A DNA stretch of 64,000 nucleotides from Flavobacterium shii. Its GTDB lineage: Bacteria; Bacteroidota; Bacteroidia; Flavobacteriales; Flavobacteriaceae. Shown here piece by piece: positions 1 to 9,154 of this stretch (the first letter of the stretch is position 1; the number at the start of each line of letters is the position of its first letter). Under the pieces are notes generated by a model. That model ran no database searches. It worked only from the letters and a program-made list of their open reading frames with translations, and was not told the origin of the DNA. Where the stretch lies: positions 62,001 through 126,000 of the forward strand of contig NZ_JAOZEW010000009.1 of NCBI RefSeq assembly GCF_025847235.1. Direction: 5' to 3'. Both the position numbers and the translations under genes were made by a program.

Positions 1-1
1 A

Positions 2-412
2 ACGCATAGAATTTTAAGGCGCGCCTCGCCTTATGGACCCGTATATGATCCAAATGAGAAAGGAGAGGTGCAAAGAGGTTTGGTTGGATTGTTTATTGGT
101 GCTGTTCTTGATTTTCAATTTCGGTTCGTTACCAGAATCTGGTTTGAATTAGGAGGTTTCCGAAATCCGGATGCATCGCCAAATCAGAGTGGTGTAGATC
201 CGCTTTTTGGTCCACAAGTTTTAGATACTATTCCGGGTGATGCAGTTTTTGCATATAATGGTGGTAATACCTACAAGGAAGTTCCAAATAACCCTGATGA
301 ACCGAAACTAACGCGTTTTATACGTACTGATGGGAGTTTGTACTTGTTCTTACCTGGAATTGCAGGATTGAAACGTCTTGCAGAAGGAACAGAGCCGCTT
401 CCTGCAAATTAA
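2..412 (+). CDS. Dyp-type peroxidase, C-terminal fragment (cut by window edge)
   Basis: The reading frame is open from the left edge of the window, so only the last ~136 codons are present and the true start lies outside. The translated segment contains RRASPYGP, then RGLVGLFIGAVLDFQFRFV, then a W, and ends near DPLFGPQ. This is the order seen in the C-terminal half of dye-decolorising (Dyp-type) heme peroxidases, where a short RGL(L/V)F stretch and a QFEF-like segment follow the heme-binding region. The distal and proximal heme residues would lie upstream and cannot be checked. A GTG at 68 could be read as a start, but the homologous sequence continues upstream of it. The gene ends just before a strong hairpin. 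The family call is moderately firm; the physiological substrate is unknown. Confidence 0.7.
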   Translation, partial: THRILRRASPYGPVYDPNEKGEVQRGLVGLFIGAVLDFQFRFVTRIWFELGGFRNPDASPNQSGVDPLFGPQVLDTIPGDAVFAYNGGNTYKEVPNNPDEPKLTRFIRTDGSLYLFLPGIAGLKRLAEGTEPLPAN

Positions 413-440
413 AGAGAATTTTAAGGATTCTCTTAAAACG

Positions 441-474
441 AAAAAAGACTATCATTTGAATGATAGTCTTTTTT
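441..474. terminator. Bidirectional hairpin terminator
   Basis: A perfect 14-bp stem (441-454 with 461-474) closes a 6-nt loop. It has an A-run on one side and a T-run on the other, so it can act in both directions. It lies between the end of the peroxidase gene (+) and the 3' end of the tandem tRNA-Asn genes (-). Confidence 0.85.
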
Positions 475-477
475 AAG

Positions 478-551
478 CTCCCTCTCTTGGGCTCGAACCA
501 AGGACCCTCTGATTAACAGTCAGATGCTCTAACCAACTGAGCTAAGAAGGA
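478..551 (-). tRNA. tRNA-Asn (GTT)
   Basis: The reverse complement folds as a cloverleaf: acceptor TCCTTCT pairs with AGAGGGA, the D-arm begins TAGCTCAGTTGG, the anticodon loop CTGTTAATC carries GTT, and the T-loop is TTCGAGC. The discriminator base is G and CCA is not encoded. It is the downstream member of a tandem pair behind rseP. Confidence 0.96.
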
Positions 552-589
552 ATCACCTTAAAGGTAAATATGTTTGCTAAAAAAAGTTG

Positions 590-663
590 CTCCCCCTCTT
601 GGGCTCGAACCAAGGACCCTCTGATTAACAGTCAGATGCTCTAACCAACTGAGCTAAGGAGGA
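590..663 (-). tRNA. tRNA-Asn (GTT), second copy
   Basis: The cloverleaf and GTT anticodon are the same as in the neighbouring copy. Acceptor TCCTCCT pairs with AGGGGGA, discriminator G, no encoded CCA. It differs from the other copy in one acceptor-stem base pair (C-G instead of T-A), which keeps pairing. The 38-nt spacer suggests one primary transcript with the other tRNA. Confidence 0.96.
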
Positions 664-746
664 AGTTGTTGCTCTTTTTAGCGAGTGCAAATATAGAAGG
701 TTTTTTGCTTTCAAAAAAACTTTTTTGCACTTTTTATTAATAATTT

Positions 747-2090
747 TTACTTGCCAACGATTGCTTTATAAATATCGTTACCATTAGCAAATAGAAGCAA
801 TGTTATAAGTAAGACAAAACCAACCATTTGCGCGTTTTCTAAGAATTTATCGCTTGGTTTTTTGCCACTAATGATTTCGTATAATAAAAACATCACATGA
901 CCACCATCAAGCGCAGGAATCGGCAATAAATTCATTACACCAAGCATAATTGATAAAAGTGCAGTGATAGACCAGAATACTTCCCAGCTCCAAGTACTAG
1001 GAAAAATGTTGTAAATAGCAGCAAAACCACCTACTTGTTTGTATGCTTTGGTTTCTGGGTTAAAGATCATTTTTAATTGTTTTCCGTAACCTACTAATTG
1101 ATCTTTCCCTTTTTCAATCCCAACAGGAATCGATTCAAAGAATCCAAACTCTTTTGTGCTTATCTTATAGTAACCTAGTTTTTCTAATGATTCCATTCCA
1201 AGGCTGCCTACAGTCACGCCAAGTTTTCCTTCTTTTGTAACAATAACAGAAAGCGGCGTTTCTTTTTGGTTTCTTAAAACAATAGCAGGAATCGTTTTTC
1301 CTTTATTGTTTTCTAATATTGTTTTTACCTCGTCATAATATTTTACTTTTTGGCCATTAAGAGAAGTAACCAAATCTTTTGATTGTAATTCCTTGTTTGG
1401 AGATTCGGCGGCAATGTTTCCTATTACAAATGGCATTCTTATAGATACAAGAGGGCTTTTTTCATGTTTCGATAATTGGTCAACAAGATCATTTGGCATT
1501 TTTATAGTTTGCTCAACTCCATTTCTTTCAATAAGAACTTGTTTTGACATAACTAAATCCATGTTGATCTGATTGTCAAAATTCTCAACCTTCTTACCAT
1601 CAATAGCAAGAATTTTATCACCAGTTTTAAAGCCAGCTTTAATCATAACTGGATTTTCAATCGAAAGGCCGTCTTTTATATCAGCATTAGCAACATAGGT
1701 TTCGCCATAGGCAAATGCCATTCCTATATATATAATAAACGCCAAAATGAAGTTTACAGTAACACCACCTAACATTATGATTAAACGTTGCCAAGCTGGT
1801 TTCGAACGAAATTCCCAAGGTTGTGGAGGTAAAGCCATTTGCTCCTTGTCCATACTTTCGTCGATCATTCCGGAGATTTTTACATAACCACCTAGAGGTA
1901 ACCAACCGATTCCGTATTCGGTTTCGCCAATTTTCTTTTTTAGAAGAGAATATTTTACATCAAAAAATAGATAGAATTTTTCGACTCTTGTTTTAAATAA
2001 TTTTGCTGGGATAAAATGCCCTAATTCGTGAAGAATAATAAGTAATGATAAACTCAATAAAAATTGAGAAAGCTTGATAACTATATCCAT
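747..2090 (-). CDS. rseP: RseP-type site-2 protease (M50 zinc metalloprotease)
   Basis: This is an inner-membrane intramembrane protease that typically releases an ECF sigma factor by cutting its anti-sigma factor within the membrane. The zinc-binding motif HELGH is at residues 21-25 in the first membrane helix, and the second active-site motif (LPIPALDGGH) lies near the C terminus between two hydrophobic helices. PDZ-like sequence fills the middle (roughly residues 125-300), including GFKTGDKILAIDG, as in RseP proteins with tandem PDZ domains. The length of 447 residues is normal for the family. A TACTTTTG box lies just upstream. The gene is followed by the two tRNA-Asn genes on the same strand. 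No sigma or anti-sigma partner is present in this window. Confidence 0.93.
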   Translation of the reverse strand: MDIVIKLSQFLLSLSLLIILHELGHFIPAKLFKTRVEKFYLFFDVKYSLLKKKIGETEYGIGWLPLGGYVKISGMIDESMDKEQMALPPQPWEFRSKPAWQRLIIMLGGVTVNFILAFIIYIGMAFAYGETYVANADIKDGLSIENPVMIKAGFKTGDKILAIDGKKVENFDNQINMDLVMSKQVLIERNGVEQTIKMPNDLVDQLSKHEKSPLVSIRMPFVIGNIAAESPNKELQSKDLVTSLNGQKVKYYDEVKTILENNKGKTIPAIVLRNQKETPLSVIVTKEGKLGVTVGSLGMESLEKLGYYKISTKEFGFFESIPVGIEKGKDQLVGYGKQLKMIFNPETKAYKQVGGFAAIYNIFPSTWSWEVFWSITALLSIMLGVMNLLPIPALDGGHVMFLLYEIISGKKPSDKFLENAQMVGFVLLITLLLFANGNDIYKAIVGK

Positions 2091-2118
2091 TGTTTAATTT
2101 TAGTTCTTAAATAACGCA

Positions 2119-2126
2119 CAAAAGTA
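2119..2126 (-). promoter_or_regulatory. Candidate -7 box of rseP promoter
   Basis: On the minus strand this reads TACTTTTG, matching the Bacteroidota TAnnTTTG -7 consensus, about 30 nt before the rseP start. No clear TTG -33 element is seen at ideal spacing. Confidence 0.5.
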
Positions 2127-2287
2127 ACGTTTTCTATTTTAATTCATAGTGCAATATAAGTCATATGGTTTTAAATGTTTGTTAATTAATAAAGATTTAG
2201 ATTTCTTGTTTTAACCAGATGCAGTAACTTTACTTTTTAAACACTATTTAAATATAAGTAGTCTAAAACCTCTAAAAGTTACAACTT

Positions 2288-3358
2288 ATGGCATCGGTAT
2301 TATTTTCTCCACTTTCGATAAAAAAAATCATTTTAAAAAATAGAATCGTTATCTCACCAATGTGTCAATATTCGGCTATTGATGGCTTTGCCAATGATTG
2401 GCATTTGGTACACTTAGGTAGTCGCGCAACCGGAGGATCGGCATTGATAATCCAGGAAGCGACAGCCGTTTCACCCGAAGGCAGGATTTCACCCGAAGAT
2501 CTAGGACTTTGGAAAGACGAACAAATTGAAAAACTACAAACGATTAATAAATTTATTATCTCTCAAAACGCAGTTCCGGGAATCCAGATTGCACATGCAG
2601 GACGTAAAGCGAGTGTTTCGGCTCCGTGGGATGGCAATAAAAAGTTGGATGTCGCTCAAGGCGGATGGCAAACAGTTGCTCCAAGTGCGGTTCCATACCA
2701 TGAGAACGAACCATTTCTTCCGGAAGCTTTAGATAAAATCGGAATCCAAAAAGTAATCTCCGATTTTAAGGCAACGACCAAAAGAGCAGTAACGGCTGGA
2801 TATCAGGTTTTGGAAATTCATGGTGCACATGGTTATTTATTGCATCAGTTTATGTCGCCATTAACTAATCTTAGAACCGATGAATATGGCGGAAGTTTCG
2901 AAAACAGAATCCGACTTACTTTGGAAATCGTTGATGCAGTGCAAATAGAGTGGCCTGCCGATTTGCCTTTGTTTATTCGTATTTCGGCAACCGATTGGGC
3001 AGAAGGAGGTTGGAATCTAGAAGAATCAGTTAAGCTTTCGGCAATTTTAAAATCCAAAGGGGTAGATGTTGTAGATGTTTCGTCGGGAGGATTAGTTTCG
3101 CACCAAAAAATTGTAATAGGACCAGGTTACCAAGTACCTTTTGCCGAAAGGATAAAAAAAGAAGCAGGAGTTTTAACGGGAGCAGTAGGCTTAATTACCA
3201 AAGCTGCTCAGGCAGAAGCTATTTTGGCTGACGGTCGTGCCGATTTAATTCTTCTTGCAAGAGAATCGCTTCGTGATCCAAACTTGGCTTTGCATTTTGC
3301 ATCTGAATTAAATTCCGATATTCATTGGCCAAAACAATACGAAAGAGCTAAGATTTAA
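2288..3358 (+). CDS. NADH:flavin oxidoreductase, old yellow enzyme family (NamA/YqjM-like)
   Basis: This is predicted to be a soluble FMN enzyme that reduces activated C=C bonds of enals and enones with NAD(P)H. The N-terminal PMCQYSA segment carries the Cys and Tyr typical of the YqjM subclass that contact FMN and substrate. The HGAHGYLLHQFMSPLTNLRTDEYGGS segment (split here by its conserved sub-motifs HGAHGYLLHQF and DEYGGS) is a hallmark of the family. The C terminus has the LARESLRDPNL phosphate-binding and closing region. The 356-residue length fits the family. Upstream, TAACTTTA at 2225 is one base off the -7 consensus. It stands alone: the next gene, 144 bp away, is separated from it by a palindrome. 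The physiological substrate is not predictable. Confidence 0.9.
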   Translation: MASVLFSPLSIKKIILKNRIVISPMCQYSAIDGFANDWHLVHLGSRATGGSALIIQEATAVSPEGRISPEDLGLWKDEQIEKLQTINKFIISQNAVPGIQIAHAGRKASVSAPWDGNKKLDVAQGGWQTVAPSAVPYHENEPFLPEALDKIGIQKVISDFKATTKRAVTAGYQVLEIHGAHGYLLHQFMSPLTNLRTDEYGGSFENRIRLTLEIVDAVQIEWPADLPLFIRISATDWAEGGWNLEESVKLSAILKSKGVDVVDVSSGGLVSHQKIVIGPGYQVPFAERIKKEAGVLTGAVGLITKAAQAEAILADGRADLILLARESLRDPNLALHFASELNSDIHWPKQYERAKI

Positions 3359-3363
3359 TTTTC

Positions 3364-3450
3364 TTTTGCCACGAATTTTACTAATTTTCACAAAACGATA
3401 CGTTTAAAGGTTTTACTAACTCGTGATAATTAGTAAAATTCGTGGCAAAA
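3364..3450. repeat. Inverted repeat of the 'CCACGAATTT' family
   Basis: The 23-nt arms at 3364-3386 and 3428-3450 are exact reverse complements, separated by 41 nt. A third partial copy (CTGTGGCAAAAAA) follows at about 3473. It fills the gap between two co-directional genes. The same arm motif (CCACGAATTT) recurs after mfd at 37.7 kb. Confidence 0.85.
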
Positions 3451-3501
3451 ACAATCCTTTTAATTAATTAAATCTGTGGCAAAAAACTAAACACATATAA
3501 A

Positions 3502-4542
3502 ATGCAAAAAATAAAAACAGCACTATTATCATACGGAATGTCGGGGAAAGTTTTTCACGCTCCATTTATAGCGATTCACCCAGGATTTGAACTTGTTGGT
3601 TCATGGGAAAGAAGTAAAAAATTAATACAAGAAGATTATCCTGCAGTAAAAAGTTATCCAACTATCGAAGATGTATTGGCAGATGACATCGATTTGGTAA
3701 TTGTAAATACACCGGTTGAGACGCATTACGAATTTGCCAAAAAAGTTTTGGAAGCTGGAAAACATGCGATAGTCGAAAAAGCATTTACAACTACTGTGGC
3801 TCAGGCTCAGGAATTAGCCGATTTGGCTAAAGCAAAAGGATTAAAATTGGCGGTTTTCCAAAACAGAAGATGGGATAGTGATTTTAAAACCGTTCAAAAA
3901 GTGGTTAAGGATGGTGTCTTAGGAGATTTGGTCGAAGCCGAATTTCATTTTGATCGCTATAATCCTTTATTGAGTATTAAATCTCATAAAGAAACTGCCA
4001 ATTCGGGTGCAGGAATTTTAAAAGATTTAGGTCCGCATTTAATAGATCAGGCATTGCATTTATTTGGATTTCCAAAAGCTGTTTTTGCAGATATCAGGAT
4101 AACACGAGAAAATTCATTGGTTGATGATTATATCGATTTGTTGTTGTACTACGATGATCACCGTGTTCGATTAAAGGCGAGTTTCTTTGTTAGAGAAGCC
4201 AATCCAGCATATGTTGTTCATGGAAAAAAAGGTTCATTCTTAAAAGCTCGTGGAGATGTTCAGGAAGATGATTTAAAATTGGGAAAAAAGCCAGATACAA
4301 CAACTTGGGGAACCGAAGCAGAAGGTTTAAACGGAATTTTACATACGGAAATAGATGGTAAAATTATCAGAGAAAAAAAACCAACTTTTCAAGGGAATTA
4401 TTATGAGTTTTTTGATGGCGTTTACAAATCGATTACGACAAATAGTACAGAACCTGTTACAGCAGAAGATGGTGTGAAAACAATGAAAATTATCGAAGCT
4501 GCTATTGCTAGTAACGCACAACACAAAGTGATTAATTTGTAA
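3502..4542 (+). CDS. Gfo/Idh/MocA family oxidoreductase, IolW-like
   Basis: This is an NAD(P)-dependent sugar or inositol dehydrogenase-type enzyme with an N-terminal Rossmann fold and a C-terminal alpha/beta substrate domain. The start GMSGKVFHAPF replaces the usual GxGxxG, as in Bacillus IolW (scyllo-inositol dehydrogenase, NADP). The NRRWDSDF stretch, the later DRYNP and the DLGPHLIDQALHLFG motif with its conserved D and H match that subfamily closely. The usual EKP lysine motif appears as EKAFTT: the Lys is kept and the Pro is changed. The length of 346 residues is typical. No inositol transport or catabolic genes lie nearby, so the substrate is open. Confidence 0.85.
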   Translation: MQKIKTALLSYGMSGKVFHAPFIAIHPGFELVGSWERSKKLIQEDYPAVKSYPTIEDVLADDIDLVIVNTPVETHYEFAKKVLEAGKHAIVEKAFTTTVAQAQELADLAKAKGLKLAVFQNRRWDSDFKTVQKVVKDGVLGDLVEAEFHFDRYNPLLSIKSHKETANSGAGILKDLGPHLIDQALHLFGFPKAVFADIRITRENSLVDDYIDLLLYYDDHRVRLKASFFVREANPAYVVHGKKGSFLKARGDVQEDDLKLGKKPDTTTWGTEAEGLNGILHTEIDGKIIREKKPTFQGNYYEFFDGVYKSITTNSTEPVTAEDGVKTMKIIEAAIASNAQHKVINL

Positions 4543-4564
4543 GTATTTAACTCTTTCCGAAAGT

Positions 4565-4655
4565 AACGCGGATTAAACGGATTTTTTTAAACAATAGATA
4601 AGAAATCCGTTTTTTTTCGCGTTTCCGCCTTGGCGAATCTGTTTCATCCGCGTTC
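4565..4655. repeat. Imperfect palindrome of the 'CGCGGATT' family
   Basis: AAACGGATTT at 4575-4584 pairs with AAATCCGTTT at 4603-4612. The outer ACGCGGATT and ATCCGCGTT motifs (about 4566 and 4646) are also complementary. It lies in the gap after the oxidoreductase gene and may act as a terminator, although it lacks a classic compact stem and T-run. Confidence 0.55.
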
Positions 4656-4730
4656 CATTTAATTTATAAACAATAACGTTATAAATTATAGGAACTGGTT
4701 GGGTTAAATTAAAGTGAAGAATGAATTTCG

Positions 4731-4738
4731 TAATTTTG
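4731..4738 (+). promoter_or_regulatory. Candidate -7 box of the MFS transporter promoter
   Basis: TAATTTTG is an exact match to the Bacteroidota TAnnTTTG element. It sits 26 nt before the TTG start codon at 4765, leaving room for a short leader. No convincing -33 TTG is seen at 19-22 nt spacing. Confidence 0.5.
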
Positions 4739-4764
4739 CCTAATTAAACTTTAAATAACTCATT

Positions 4765-5982
4765 TTGATAGATTTAAACTTTCTTGGCAGATTCAGAAGT
4801 AAGGCAAAATTCAAGAAAACGTACAAAAATGCCAAAGCTTCGTACTTAAACCGAATTCGTTTTGCTGTAGGAATGTTCTATTTTGCAATGGGTTTGTGTT
4901 TTGCTACTTGGGCAAGTAGAATTCCAGATATCAAGACAGCATTACATTTAAGCGAGGGACAATTAGGTTCTATTTTATTTGCGTTACCTCTTGGGCAATT
5001 GATTGTTATGCCTTTTTCCGGTAAAGTTGTGACTCGTTTTGGTAGTCATAGAATCTTGATTTTCTCTTTATTATTTTATGCTTTTAGCTTGACGAATTTA
5101 GGTTTAGCCAATGCTTCTTGGCAATTATCACTTGGACTGTTCATATTCGGACTATTTGGGAATTTGGCAAATATTGCTGTTAATACGCAAGGAGTTTATA
5201 CCGAGGTACTTTTTAAAAAAACTATAATGTCTTCATTCCATGGAATGTGGAGTTTTGCTGGATTTACCGGTGCATTGGTAGGTTTAGGAATGCTAGCTTT
5301 GAATCTAACGCCGTATTATCATTTTGTTATCGTAGCAGGAATAGTACTTGTTATGATAGCTTTTAACTATAAGTTTTTGGTAAAAGCCAAAGAAAAAATA
5401 AAAGTAGAAGAAAAGAAAAAGAAACTATTTACAAAACCAGACAGTTCTTTAATTTGGCTGGGTGTAATCGGGTTTTGTTGCATGGCGAGTGAAGGTGTTA
5501 TGTTCGATTGGAGCGGTGTTTACTTTAAGGATGTTGTAAAAGCTCCAGGTGCATTGGTAATCTTAGGCTACACTTCGTTTATGATAATGATGGCTAGTGG
5601 TCGTTTTCTTGGAGATGGTTTGATCCTTAAATTCGGAAGAAAGAAAGTATTGCAAATAAGTGGTATCGTTATTTCACTTGGACTTTTCACCTCGGTACTT
5701 TTTCCTTATATAATTCCTTGTACCATCGCCTTTATGTTTGTAGGGTTAGGTGTTTCTACAGTTGTGCCAACGTTATACAGTGTGGCAGGAAAAAATCCTA
5801 CTGTTCCTGCAGGTGAAGCTTTAACCATTGTTTCGAGTGTTAGTTTTCTTGGATTTTTAATGGGGCCTCCGGTTATTGGTTACATAGCCGAAGCTTTTGG
5901 TCTTCGTTTTTCTTTTGCATTTATAGGCATCTTCGGATTCTTTATTGCCTTCATGGTTTCCAGAATTAAAGCAATAGAATAA
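4765..5982 (+). CDS. MFS transporter (YbjJ-like)
   Basis: This is an integral membrane protein of about 12 hydrophobic segments. After a basic N-terminal stretch of ~30 residues, the first helix reads FYFAMGLCFATWASRIPDI, which resembles the YbjJ/fucose-permease-like branch of the major facilitator superfamily. GRFLGDGLILKFGRKK in the middle fits the conserved loop between helices 8 and 9. The length of 405 residues is normal. The start is uncertain: the frame opens with TTG at 4765, well placed after a -7 box. The first internal ATG (about 4873) would remove the basic leader and cut into helix 1, so TTG is preferred. The substrate is unknown. Confidence 0.8.
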   Translation: MIDLNFLGRFRSKAKFKKTYKNAKASYLNRIRFAVGMFYFAMGLCFATWASRIPDIKTALHLSEGQLGSILFALPLGQLIVMPFSGKVVTRFGSHRILIFSLLFYAFSLTNLGLANASWQLSLGLFIFGLFGNLANIAVNTQGVYTEVLFKKTIMSSFHGMWSFAGFTGALVGLGMLALNLTPYYHFVIVAGIVLVMIAFNYKFLVKAKEKIKVEEKKKKLFTKPDSSLIWLGVIGFCCMASEGVMFDWSGVYFKDVVKAPGALVILGYTSFMIMMASGRFLGDGLILKFGRKKVLQISGIVISLGLFTSVLFPYIIPCTIAFMFVGLGVSTVVPTLYSVAGKNPTVPAGEALTIVSSVSFLGFLMGPPVIGYIAEAFGLRFSFAFIGIFGFFIAFMVSRIKAIE

Positions 5983-6298
5983 CTCTAAATTTATTCAAAT
6001 TACTTTAAATAGGTTTTTACGGCTTAAAAAATAATTTAACAAGAAAAAGAAAGTTAAATATTTTTAACTACATTTGATGCTTAATCAAGGAAAAAACCTA
6101 CAGGTTGTTTTTTGATTAAATGCTAAATACCACCATTTTTATTAATACACTGTTCCAAAAATAGATTTTTTGTTTTTCGGTTGTGCTATAAATTGAAATA
6201 TTCAATATTTCAAGATGTAGTGCTTTCGGGATTTTATCTTCAATTGTTATTCTTTTTTATCGTTAGGGAATTTCACAATCTAAAACAGAATAATATTT
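5983..6298. other. Intergenic region between MFS gene and TonB receptor
   Basis: This is a 316-bp AT-rich gap. The arms TTAATCAA (6081-6088) and TTGATTAA (6112-6119), with inner AACC/GGTT pairing, form a possible terminator about 100 nt after the transporter gene. The remainder presumably holds the promoter of the receptor gene. No exact TAnnTTTG box, tRNA or convincing small gene was recognised. Confidence 0.5.
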
Positions 6299-9136
6299 AT
6301 GAAAAAATGGGCAGTAGTATTTTTAGTTATTTTTCAATTAGGGTCCATTTTTGCGCAAAGCGAAACTGGTTTCTTAGGAAAAATTATAGAGTCAAAGACA
6401 CAAGAAAGGCTTCAATATGTTGTGGTTAGTATTCAAAACTCTAACGTAATGCAATTGACAAATGAAGACGGCACTTTTAAGTTGGTTTTACAATCGGGAG
6501 GAAATCAATTGTTATTAGTGCATAGTCAGGGATATAAAGATTTATTGTTTCCAGTTAAAGTTGTTACAGGACAAGTAGTCGATTTAGGTGTTTTAATTCT
6601 CGAAGAAGATCTACGAATAGAATCACAAGCAATTTTAATTACATTATCAGAAAGTGATTTGTTCGATGATAATAGTACCTCCGAAAATACATCAGGACTT
6701 TTACAATCTTCTCGTGATGCTTTTTTACAAGCATCGGCTTTTAATTGGGGACAAGCACGTTTTAGGATGCGAGGTCTCGATAGTGAGCATGCTAAGATGA
6801 CGATTAATGGTGTCGAAATGAATAAAATGTATGATGGACGACCACAATGGGGGAATTGGGGAGGTTTGAATGATGCAACGAGAAATCAGGAATTCTCTGT
6901 AGGAGCAGCAACATCAGATTATACTTTTGGCGGAGTTTTAGGAACGCAGCAAATTAATACACGAGCTTCAATTTACAGACCAAGTTCCAGAATTACATTT
7001 TCGGGGAGTAATACTAACTATAGTTTACGGACAATGGCTACTTATGCAACTGGTTTAATGTCATCGGGATGGGCTTTTGTAATTTCAGCAGGAAAACGAT
7101 GGGCTAATGAAGGTTATTTTGAGGGAACAAATTACGATGCAGATTCTTTTTTTATAAGTATTGAAAAGAAATTAAGTACAAAACATGCTCTTAATTTTAC
7201 AGGGTTTTATACTCCAAATTCTAGAGGGAAAAATTCACCAAATACTGATGAAGTAGTTCAATTGACTAGTGAAAAGTACAATTCATATTGGGGTTGGCAA
7301 GATGGTAAGAAAAGGGATGCCAGAGTTAAAACAGTAGAAGAGCCAGTTTTAATGCTAAATCATTTTTTTAAAATCGATGAACAAACTAGTCTTAATACAA
7401 GTGTATCATATCAATTCGGAAAAGTAGGTAATAGTAGTATTGATTATCAAAAAGGGAATAGCCCTGATCCCACATATTACAGGAAAATGCCAAGTTATTA
7501 TACTTCATTTTATGCGAAGAATCAAGGAGAATATCCAGGAGAGTTTGCTCCGGATTATGAAAATGCCGAAAGAAACAGAATCTTGTTTTTGGCAAATTCC
7601 CAAATAAACTGGAAAGCATTATATCAGGCAAATGAGCAACCAATTATAGACACAAACGGTATTCTTTCTGGGTATACGCCAGCTCAGAGTCGTTATGTTT
7701 TGTATGAAGATCGAACGGATGATAAAGTATTGTCAATAAATTCTAATTTAAATTCGCAATTAACCGAAAACATTTTCTTTAATGGAGGAATTGCTTTTAG
7801 AAATTTAAAATCACACAACTTTCAATTTCTTACGGATCTATTGGGCGGATCTTTTTTTAATGATATCGATTCATTTTATGATGGCGAGCAATCGCAATCT
7901 GATTTAAAAAACCCGAATAGACATGTTGGAGTAGGAGATGTTTATGGATACAATTATAATTATCTGGCAAATACAATTGATGTATTTACGCAATTTAAAT
8001 TTATTTACAGGAAAGTAGATTTTTATCTGGCTCAGGCTTTCTCAAATTCTACTTATCAAAGAGAGGGTTTGTATCAAAATGGTATATATGCAACTAATTC
8101 TTTTGGTAAAAGCGAAAAAGTAAATTTTGAAAATTTTGCTTTCAAAGGTGGATTAACATATAAAATATCAGGAAAACAATGGTTGCTTTTTAATGGTGCA
8201 CATTTAACCAAAGCGCCTTCAATTCGAAATACATTTCCAAATTCCCGACTTAATAATTTGGTTGTAGATGGGATCGAAAGTTTAAACATTAGTAGTCTTG
8301 AAGGGAATTATATTTATCATTCACCAAAGCTTAAAACTCGACTTACAGGATATTATACTTTGATAAAGAATGCAACACAGACATCTTTTTTTTATGCCGA
8401 AGGAATTTTTGATGATGGAGCTGGTTATGATAATACGAATGCCTTTGTAAGTCAGACGCTAACACATTTAAATAAAAAAAATATTGGAGCTGAATTAAGT
8501 TTTGAATATCAAATTTTGCCTACTTTAAAAAGCACTTTTTCTGCGGCATATGGACAATATACATACGATAGTAATCCAAATGTCAGAATTACCAATGATG
8601 CAAAAGCATCACTAACGAATAGTAGTCCGACTTTTGATTTTGGAAAAGCATCACTCAAAAATTATAAGCAACCCGGAATGCCTCAGCAGGCTTATTCGTT
8701 AGGAGTAGAATATCGAAATCCTAGATATTGGTGGCTTGGTGCCAATATAAATTACCTTACAAATTCTTATATAGATGTTTCTCCTATTTCTAGAACAGCA
8801 CAATTTTATATTAATCCTGCAAGTGGTTTTCCTTTTCCAGAAGCGACACCAGAAAGAGCTAAGGTATTATTAAAACAGGAAAAGTTTGATCCTGTTTGTT
8901 TATTAAATATTACAGGTGGGAAATCATGGCGTATACGCCGAAAGAATATTTCTTTTTTTGCAAGTGTTAATAATGTGACGAATACCATTTATAAAACGGG
9001 TGGTTTTGAACAAGCTCGAAATGCTAATTTTCGTCGATTAGATCAAGAAGCTTCAAGCGAAACTCCTTCATTTGGTCCAAAATATTTTTATGGGTATGGA
9101 AGAACTTATTTTGGGAACCTTGCAATTAATTTATAA
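6299..9136 (+). CDS. TonB-dependent outer-membrane receptor with carboxypeptidase-like regulatory domain
   Basis: This is predicted to import a ligand across the outer membrane using TonB energy. A signal peptide (residues 1-20, ending in IFAQ) is followed by a carboxypeptidase-D-regulatory-like beta domain (about 25-95, with NEDGTFKL). A plug domain (about 115-225, with RMRGLDSEHAKMTINGVEMN) and a 22-strand-type barrel follow, ending in NLAINL. The 945-residue length is normal for receptors of this type outside the SusC class. Eighteen bases downstream lies a DUF5689 lipoprotein; the two very likely form an operon and a receptor-lipoprotein complex. The ligand cannot be read from sequence. 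Related receptor-DUF5689 pairs in Flavobacteriia often lie beside endonuclease/exonuclease/phosphatase genes, but here that gene is far away (54.5 kb). Confidence 0.88.
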   Translation: MKKWAVVFLVIFQLGSIFAQSETGFLGKIIESKTQERLQYVVVSIQNSNVMQLTNEDGTFKLVLQSGGNQLLLVHSQGYKDLLFPVKVVTGQVVDLGVLILEEDLRIESQAILITLSESDLFDDNSTSENTSGLLQSSRDAFLQASAFNWGQARFRMRGLDSEHAKMTINGVEMNKMYDGRPQWGNWGGLNDATRNQEFSVGAATSDYTFGGVLGTQQINTRASIYRPSSRITFSGSNTNYSLRTMATYATGLMSSGWAFVISAGKRWANEGYFEGTNYDADSFFISIEKKLSTKHALNFTGFYTPNSRGKNSPNTDEVVQLTSEKYNSYWGWQDGKKRDARVKTVEEPVLMLNHFFKIDEQTSLNTSVSYQFGKVGNSSIDYQKGNSPDPTYYRKMPSYYTSFYAKNQGEYPGEFAPDYENAERNRILFLANSQINWKALYQANEQPIIDTNGILSGYTPAQSRYVLYEDRTDDKVLSINSNLNSQLTENIFFNGGIAFRNLKSHNFQFLTDLLGGSFFNDIDSFYDGEQSQSDLKNPNRHVGVGDVYGYNYNYLANTIDVFTQFKFIYRKVDFYLAQAFSNSTYQREGLYQNGIYATNSFGKSEKVNFENFAFKGGLTYKISGKQWLLFNGAHLTKAPSIRNTFPNSRLNNLVVDGIESLNISSLEGNYIYHSPKLKTRLTGYYTLIKNATQTSFFYAEGIFDDGAGYDNTNAFVSQTLTHLNKKNIGAELSFEYQILPTLKSTFSAAYGQYTYDSNPNVRITNDAKASLTNSSPTFDFGKASLKNYKQPGMPQQAYSLGVEYRNPRYWWLGANINYLTNSYIDVSPISRTAQFYINPASGFPFPEATPERAKVLLKQEKFDPVCLLNITGGKSWRIRRKNISFFASVNNVTNTIYKTGGFEQARNANFRRLDQEASSETPSFGPKYFYGYGRTYFGNLAINL

Positions 9137-9154
9137 ATTTTACAATGTATTAAT

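Noticed and set aside
6181..6429. Open frame overlapping the start of the TonB receptor gene
   Set aside because: It overlaps the receptor's signal peptide in another frame and has an unnatural composition; the receptor gene is clearly real.
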